The notes beneath the pieces were generated by a model, which was given only the letters and a program-made list of their open reading frames with translations, made no database searches and was not told where the DNA came from. From DATBRV01 sp036560145 (GTDB taxonomy: Bacteria > Myxococcota_A > UBA9160 > SMWR01): 64,000 nucleotides of DNA. Below, piece after piece: positions 59,386-64,000 of this stretch. Position 1 is the stretch's first letter. The number at the start of each line of letters is the position of its first letter. Both the position numbers and the translations under genes were made by a program. The stretch lies in NCBI GenBank assembly GCA_036560145.1, contig DATBRV010000078.1:1-64000 (forward strand). Direction: 5' to 3'.

Positions 59386-60528
59386 TCAGGCCCGCCGCGC
59401 CAGCAGCTGCTGGTAGGCCGCGACGATGCGGTCGCCGTAGTCGCTCCAGGTGAAGCCTTCCCGCACGCGGGCCAGCGCGGCGCGTCCCATCGCGCGCCGC
59501 CGCTCGGGATCGCGGTAGAGCTCGAGGATGCGCTCGCGCAGCGCGTCGACGTCGCGGATCGGCACGAGCAAGCCCTCCTGCCCCTCGCGAACCAGCTCTT
59601 CGGCGCCGCTGTTGGGCGTCGCGATCACGGGCAGCCCGCAGGCCATCGCCTGCGGGATCACCATGGCCAGGCCCTCCTCGAGCGAGGCCAGGCAGAAGAC
59701 CGAGGCGCGCCCGTAGAAGCGCGCGAGGTCGGCCTGCGGCTGCGCCCCGTGGAAGACGATCTGCGGCGAGGCATAGCGGCGCCGGAACTCCTCCATCTCC
59801 GGCGACACGCCGCCCACGAGCCACAGCTCGGCGCGCGGGAGCGCGAGGCCCTGAAAGGCCTCGAGCAGGTACTGGCAGCCCTTGCGCAGGGTGACGGCTC
59901 CGCAGTGGATCACCCGGAACACGTCGTCGCCCGGCGTCTCGGGGGGCGCGAAGCTCGCGAGCGAGACGCCGTAGGGCGTGCAGATCACGCGCTCCTCGGG
60001 GATGCCGCGCTCGACGAAGGTGCGGCGCACGAAGCGGCTCGGTACGGCGATCGCGTCGGCCTCGGCGTACTCGGCGAGCTCGCGCTCGACGATCCGCGGG
60101 GACGCCGTGCGCGGGCGCAGACCGAAGCGCGCGTACTCGGACGCGAGGAGATCCGTCTGCCAGGCGATGTGCGTCGAGCCCCGCTCGACCACGGTCCGCA
60201 TGCCGAGCTCGCGCGCGCGCCGCAACGCCGGCAGCGCGGACGCCGACCAGGCGACCAGCAGGTCGGCCCCAGGCCGCAGCCGCCGGGCGGCACGCCGCGC
60301 GTAGTGATCGAGCAGCGCGCTCTCGGCGTCGAAGCGGCCGCGGACCCACGCCGGCAGTCGTTCCTCGGCGCGCCCCAGGAGCTCCGTCGACAGCACGCTC
60401 GAGATCCGCGCGCGGGGGATCCCCCAGCGCGCGGCGAAGTACTTCGGGTAGGTGGTGATGAGCTGGTGCAGGTGACCGCGGCGCTCGAGCTCGCCCGCGA
60501 GATCGAACGCGTGGAAGCGCGATTTCAC
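59386..60528 (-). CDS. Glycosyltransferase family 4 (start uncertain)
   Basis: 380 residues from a GTG at 60528, but LRVAVSV, the first beta strand of the fold, lies just upstream in the same frame. A CTG at 60546, overlapping no stop, would start there; CTG is a rare start codon, so both are listed. The donor half has VIHCGAVTLRKGCQYLLEAF, LWLVGGVSPEMEEF and CLASLEEGLAMVIPQAMACGLPVIAT (EX7E region). The AFDLAGELERRGHLHQLITTYP opening is characteristic of a group of bacterial GT4 enzymes. Follows a methyltransferase and precedes manA in the same direction. Confidence 0.9.
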   Translation of the reverse strand: MKSRFHAFDLAGELERRGHLHQLITTYPKYFAARWGIPRARISSVLSTELLGRAEERLPAWVRGRFDAESALLDHYARRAARRLRPGADLLVAWSASALPALRRARELGMRTVVERGSTHIAWQTDLLASEYARFGLRPRTASPRIVERELAEYAEADAIAVPSRFVRRTFVERGIPEERVICTPYGVSLASFAPPETPGDDVFRVIHCGAVTLRKGCQYLLEAFQGLALPRAELWLVGGVSPEMEEFRRRYASPQIVFHGAQPQADLARFYGRASVFCLASLEEGLAMVIPQAMACGLPVIATPNSGAEELVREGQEGLLVPIRDVDALRERILELYRDPERRRAMGRAALARVREGFTWSDYGDRIVAAYQQLLARRA

Positions 60529-60547
60529 CGAGACGGCGACCCTCAGC

Positions 60548-61285
60548 TCAGGCGTCCTTGCGGCAGCGGCAGAAGAACGTCTCGGTCCAGATCTCCTGCC
60601 GCTTGCCCGTCTCGACCCGGCGCGCCACGCCCGCCAGCAGCTTCACCAGCCGCCAGGCGAGAACGCGCAGGCGCCCGCGCAGCCCGAGCGGCGCGGGGCC
60701 GGCCTCGCCGAAGGCGAAGTCCGTGAAGCCCGCGAAGCGCAGCAGCTGCTCGAGCGATCCCGGCGTGAAGATCGTGAGGTGGGTGAGATCGCCGTAGATC
60801 ACCTGGCCCGGCATCAGGCCCTCGCCGTTCGGGGTGTGCAGGACGAGACGCCCCCCCGCCGCCAGTGCGCGCCGGATCGCCGCCGTCAGCTCGAGCAACT
60901 CGTCGCGGTCGAAGTGCTCGATGAAGTCGAAGGCCAGGATCGCGGCGTAGTCCCCGTCGTGCGCAGCCAGCCACTCGCGTGCGTCGGCGACCCGGGCGAA
61001 GACCCCGCGCGCGACGGCGAGCTCGACCTGCTCCGCGGAGAGGTCGACCCCTTCGACCCGCGTGAAGCCATGCTCGCCCAGGAGCCCGAGCACGTGCCCG
61101 GCGCCGCAGCCCAGCTCGAGGATCCGGGCGTCCCGCGGAAGGTCCGCGAGCAGGGGGCCGAGGCGATGCCACCACCAGGCCCGGAAGGAGGCCAGCGCCG
61201 CGCCCTCGAGCGCGGCGCCCTCGCCCTTGAAGGCGGAAACGTAGCGACTGTAGAGCGCCGCGCGAAAATCCATCCGCGCCAGCAT
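60548..61285 (-). CDS. Class I SAM-dependent methyltransferase
   Basis: 245 residues from the ATG at 61285 (another ATG at 61273 is possible). Motif I is RILELGCGAGHVLGLLGEHG, the acidic residue after it is GVDLSAEQ, motif II YAAILAFDFIEHFDRDELLEL and motif III LAAGGRLVLHTPNGEG. A complete core. It is first in the minus-strand set of four (with GT4, manA and the Cys-cluster methyltransferase). 116 bases from the divergent hydrolase gene; no promoter recognised. Confidence 0.9.
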   Translation of the reverse strand: MLARMDFRAALYSRYVSAFKGEGAALEGAALASFRAWWWHRLGPLLADLPRDARILELGCGAGHVLGLLGEHGFTRVEGVDLSAEQVELAVARGVFARVADAREWLAAHDGDYAAILAFDFIEHFDRDELLELTAAIRRALAAGGRLVLHTPNGEGLMPGQVIYGDLTHLTIFTPGSLEQLLRFAGFTDFAFGEAGPAPLGLRGRLRVLAWRLVKLLAGVARRVETGKRQEIWTETFFCRCRKDA

Positions 61286-61401
61286 AGACCAGGCTCGGCT
61301 TGCGAACCGGATTCCAGCTGACGCCGTGGTGCGATTGATGGGAGCGTCGGGATCGCGGAGACTAGAGGGCCGCTTCGTCGCGGCGCGAGCGAGGCAACCT
61401 C

Positions 61402-62577
61402 ATGACCGCTGGTAGGCGTCTGCGCGGCTGGCTGGCGAACCTGCTCCTGGCGTTCGTCTCGATCGCGTTCGTGCTGGCGGCGTTCGAGATCGGACTTCGC
61501 CTCGCCGGCTACCGGGCCATCTACGAGATGTACTCGAAGCCGTCGCTGTTCTGGCGCCACGACCCGCTGCTCGGCTGGTCGCAGGAGCCGGGAGCCAGCG
61601 GACGGTACGTGGGGCCCCGCCCGTGGCCGATCGAATTCGGGGCGACCGTGTCGATCAACTCCCTCGGCCTGCGCGGACCCGAGCTGCCGGAGAAGGCCGG
61701 CGGCGAGCTGCGCGTTCTCTTCGTCGGCGATTCGATGGTGGCGGGTTTCGAGGTCGAGTACGAGCAGACCTACGTGGCGCTGCTCGGGCAGGAGCTGACG
61801 AGGCGCCTCGGCCGGCCGGTGCGGACCATCAACGCCGGCGTGCGCGGCTACGGCACGGACCAGTTCTACCTCTACTTCGTCGAGCGCGGGCGCGCGCTCG
61901 GCGCGGACGTCGTCGTCGTCTTCCACAGCGGAAACGATCCGGCGGACAACACGACGCTCCACGAGACGCGCCGCCCGTTCGGAAAGGGCGCGTTGGTTCC
62001 CGAAGCGGGCGGCCTGCGCCGCGTGGGGATTCCGGTGCCGCAGTACCCCGTGTGCGAGGAGGTTTCGCTCGACGCGGACTATCGGATCGCGCGCGGCAAC
62101 TCGCTCGGCTTCCGCCTCGCCTGCCGCGCCCAGATGGCGCTCTTCGACCACTCCGCCCTGTTCTCGTTCGTGACGATCTCGGTGCCCTGGAACGTCAGCC
62201 TGCTGGCCAACCTGTACTACCTGGGAAACGCGCACAAGCAGATCCTGGCCGACCCGAACATCGCCCACCGCTCGGAGCACACCCAGGCCATCAGCCTGGC
62301 CCTCGCACGGGAGATCCTCGCATCCGGGGCAACGCCGATCTGGACCGGCGGCCCCGACGACATGAAGCAACAACTGGTGCTCGCCGAGCTGGAACGCGAG
62401 GGCGCGCGCATTCGAGACCTCGGGGACGTGTGGTACGAGGACCCGAAGAAGGTTCGCTTCCTTCACGATGCTCACTTCAACCCGGTCGGCCACCAGCGGG
62501 TGGTCGAGATCCTCGCGCCGACGATCGAGGCGGCGCTCCGCAGCCAGATTCGTCCCGCCGAAGCACTGGAGAAATGA
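61402..62577 (+). CDS. SGNH/GDSL hydrolase with N-terminal membrane anchor
   Basis: 391 residues. One membrane helix (about 12-30) places the domain in the periplasm. Block I is LFVGDSMVAGFEV with Ser111, block III GNDPADN with Asn, and block V DAHFNPVGHQRVVE with Asp and His near residue 360, so the SGNH set is complete. Such enzymes act as esterases or acyltransferases on polysaccharides; here acetyl transfer to or from the polymer is likely, as in AlgJ/AlgX-like proteins. Convergent with the truncated methyltransferase (16 bases). Confidence 0.88.
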   Translation: MTAGRRLRGWLANLLLAFVSIAFVLAAFEIGLRLAGYRAIYEMYSKPSLFWRHDPLLGWSQEPGASGRYVGPRPWPIEFGATVSINSLGLRGPELPEKAGGELRVLFVGDSMVAGFEVEYEQTYVALLGQELTRRLGRPVRTINAGVRGYGTDQFYLYFVERGRALGADVVVVFHSGNDPADNTTLHETRRPFGKGALVPEAGGLRRVGIPVPQYPVCEEVSLDADYRIARGNSLGFRLACRAQMALFDHSALFSFVTISVPWNVSLLANLYYLGNAHKQILADPNIAHRSEHTQAISLALAREILASGATPIWTGGPDDMKQQLVLAELEREGARIRDLGDVWYEDPKKVRFLHDAHFNPVGHQRVVEILAPTIEAALRSQIRPAEALEK

Positions 62578-62593
62578 CACTCAGAGGTTTCGA

Positions 62594-63061
62594 TCAGGCT
62601 CTCTTCACCAACCCGGAGATCAGGAAGCGCCCCATTCGAAGGCGGGTGGTCATCAGGTGCGTCACCGCGTCGGGAACGAGATTCATGATTGCCGTTTTCA
62701 CGAGTCCACCCGGAAGTGGGAATATCTCCGCCTTGCTTCCGTTGATGACGACATGATCCACGTGGAAGAGATCCCCGATCACTCGGCGCCAACCAGCCTC
62801 GCTGTAGTAACGTGCGAGCGCACCATCCGTCGCGGACTGAACCGCCTGGTGCAGCGAGCGGCTCCTGAGAAGGTGGCCCTCAAGGAGCCCTTTGAGCGCG
62901 CCGCACGCGTAGTAGTTCCACCACCCCCGGTAGCAGACCATGATCGCCGCGGAGCCGCCTGGCTTCAGAACGCGATGCATCTCGCGGATGATCGCGGGCG
63001 GATGGTTCGAATCAGCGAGCATCTCACGTCTGGGTAGGGGCGTTACGGCGACTCCCGCCAC
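62594..63061 (-). pseudogene. Truncated class I methyltransferase remnant
   Basis: 155 residues, matching only the back half of a class I methyltransferase: MHRVLKPGGSAAIMV is the strand-5/post-motif region, and ARYYSEAGWRRVIGDLF with the tail MGRFLISGLVKRA the C-terminus. The SAM-binding front half (motif I GxGxG) is missing. The 24 bases before the start are followed by a divergent glycosyltransferase gene, so the missing part cannot be there. It probably marks a recombination break. It could still be an intact unknown short protein, but that is less likely. Confidence 0.6.
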
Positions 63062-63085
63062 TCAGTTACCTTCCGCGCGGACGAC

Positions 63086-64000
63086 ATGTCGCTCGCCGGC
63101 CAACGCATCCTGATCGACGCCTCGATGGTGCGCGGAGGCGGCGGCTTCACCCACGCGGTGAACCTGCTGCCCCGGCTCGCCGCGCTCGAGCCCGAGGCCC
63201 GCTTCCGCGTCCTCGTGAGCAGCCCGGCGCTCGGCGACGCGCTCCGCGAAGCCGGCGGCCTCGACGTCGTCGCGCTGCCGCGAGCCGGCCTGCTCGGACG
63301 GCTCCGGGTCCAGTTCGCGAACGCGTCGCGGCTCGCCCGCGCGTTCGGCGCCGACGTCTACTTCTCGGTCGCGGAATCGGGCCCGCTCGCCCCGCCCTGC
63401 CCGTTGATCGTCTGCTTCCGCAATTCCAACGTGTTCACGCCCCTCGAACAGGGCTGGGGCGTGTACCAATCGCTGCGGCTTCCCGCGCTCCGGCGCGCCG
63501 CCGTCCGCACCTCGCGGCGGGCGGCGCGCGTCGTGTTCGTGAGCCACGACTCGGCGAGCTGGATCGGAGATTCGATCGGCCTGCCCGAGGCGAAGCGAGC
63601 CGTCGTCCATCACGGAATCGACCCGGCGCGCTGGCGGGCCGCGGCCGGCGCGGCGCCCCTGGTGCGCCGCGGGATCCTCTCCGTGAGCTCCGTCTATCGC
63701 TACAAGAACTTCGTCCGCCTGATCGAGGCCTGGCGCCGGCTCTGGGACGACCGCGCGGACGTTCCGGACCTGACCCTGGTCGGCGACGTGGTCGATCGCA
63801 AGCACGCCCGCGAGATGGAGGCCGCCCGCAAGGCCTGCGGCCCGCTGGCCGCGCGCATCCACATCGTCGGCGAAGTGCCCCACGCCGAGATCCCCGGCTG
63901 GTACCGGCGCGCCTCGGTCTTCGCGCTCCCCTCCTACCTGGAGACGTTCGGACATCCGCTGCTCGAGGCGATGGCGGCGGACCTGCCGGTGGTGGCAGCC
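63086..64000 (+). CDS. Glycosyltransferase family 4 (partial, runs off the right edge)
   Basis: 305 visible residues from the ATG at 63086. The acceptor loop VRGGGGFTHAVNLLPRLA, then CFRNSNVFTPLEQG, VFVSHDSASWIGDSIG, ILSVSSVYRYKNFVRLIEAW and IHIVGEVPHAEIPGWYRRASVFALPSYLETFGHPLLEAMA. These blocks match the glycosyltransferase at 31898-33109 in order and wording, so the two are paralogs. The donor-site tail is outside the window. Transcribed away from the truncated methyltransferase. Confidence 0.88.
   Translation, partial: MSLAGQRILIDASMVRGGGGFTHAVNLLPRLAALEPEARFRVLVSSPALGDALREAGGLDVVALPRAGLLGRLRVQFANASRLARAFGADVYFSVAESGPLAPPCPLIVCFRNSNVFTPLEQGWGVYQSLRLPALRRAAVRTSRRAARVVFVSHDSASWIGDSIGLPEAKRAVVHHGIDPARWRAAAGAAPLVRRGILSVSSVYRYKNFVRLIEAWRRLWDDRADVPDLTLVGDVVDRKHAREMEAARKACGPLAARIHIVGEVPHAEIPGWYRRASVFALPSYLETFGHPLLEAMAADLPVVAA

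Noticed and set aside
1..64000. CRISPR arrays, tRNA genes, insertion sequences, phage or toxin-antitoxin genes
   Set aside because: None recognised by eye; no regularly spaced repeats, no transposase or integrase motifs, no cloverleaf-like sequence noticed. A covariance-model search was not possible.

Overview
The window is a large extracellular polysaccharide locus from a GC-rich Gram-negative bacterium. Gram-negative features are a Wza-type exporter, an outer-membrane beta-barrel protein, lipoprotein signals, a Wzz-type chain-length protein and an exosortase with EpsI. The gene style (XrtA/PEP-CTERM-associated ATPase, autokinase and TPR lipoprotein, NtrC-type regulators, bi-domain oxidoreductase) fits Myxococcota, Desulfobacterota or a similar deltaproteobacterial-type lineage, but the sequence alone does not fix the taxon. 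I see no tRNA, rRNA, CRISPR array or insertion sequence.

Bases 1-19264 are one tightly packed minus-strand cluster. In transcription order it holds an NtrC-type response regulator, Wza-like exporter, outer-membrane barrel, Wzz-like protein, GspA/ExeA-type ATPase, tyrosine autokinase, WecA-like sugar-phosphate transferase, GDP-mannose dehydratase, two NAD-sugar epimerases, UDP-glucose dehydrogenase, mannose-1-phosphate guanylyltransferase, a Crp/Fnr regulator, a soluble PAS histidine kinase, a second NtrC-type regulator and a PrsT-like TPR lipoprotein that runs off the left edge. Most junctions are ATGA/GTGA overlaps or short gaps.

A roughly 400-base divergent regulatory region (19265-19662) follows. 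It carries two well-spaced sigma-54-type promoters pointing outward, an 18-base palindrome over one of them, and a tandem direct repeat between them. The plus-strand operon 19663-30483 then encodes a small membrane protein, a NodU-type carbamoyltransferase, a DUF5989 protein, an exosortase, EpsI, a CapK-like adenylate-forming enzyme, a DUF362 protein, an AsnB-type amidotransferase and an alcohol dehydrogenase/Gfo-Idh-MocA fusion.

From 30.5 kb to the right edge the layout changes to short blocks on alternating strands. These carry the polysaccharide-specific part: many glycosyltransferases, a Wzy-like polymerase, a Wzx flippase, four FkbM-family methyltransferases, at least four other class I methyltransferases, three more AsnB-type amidotransferases, a GMC oxidoreductase, an aldo/keto reductase, a phosphomannose isomerase, an SGNH hydrolase and a beta-helix lipoprotein. 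One methyltransferase is truncated, and two glycosyltransferases 30 kb apart are close paralogs.

Working model (inference): GDP- and UDP-sugars feed a lipid-linked repeat unit started by the WecA-like enzyme. The unit is decorated by methylation, carbamoylation and amidation, flipped by Wzx, polymerised by Wzy under Wzz/kinase control, and exported through the Wza-like protein. The exosortase processes proteins that are not encoded in this window, and sigma-54 activators switch the whole set.
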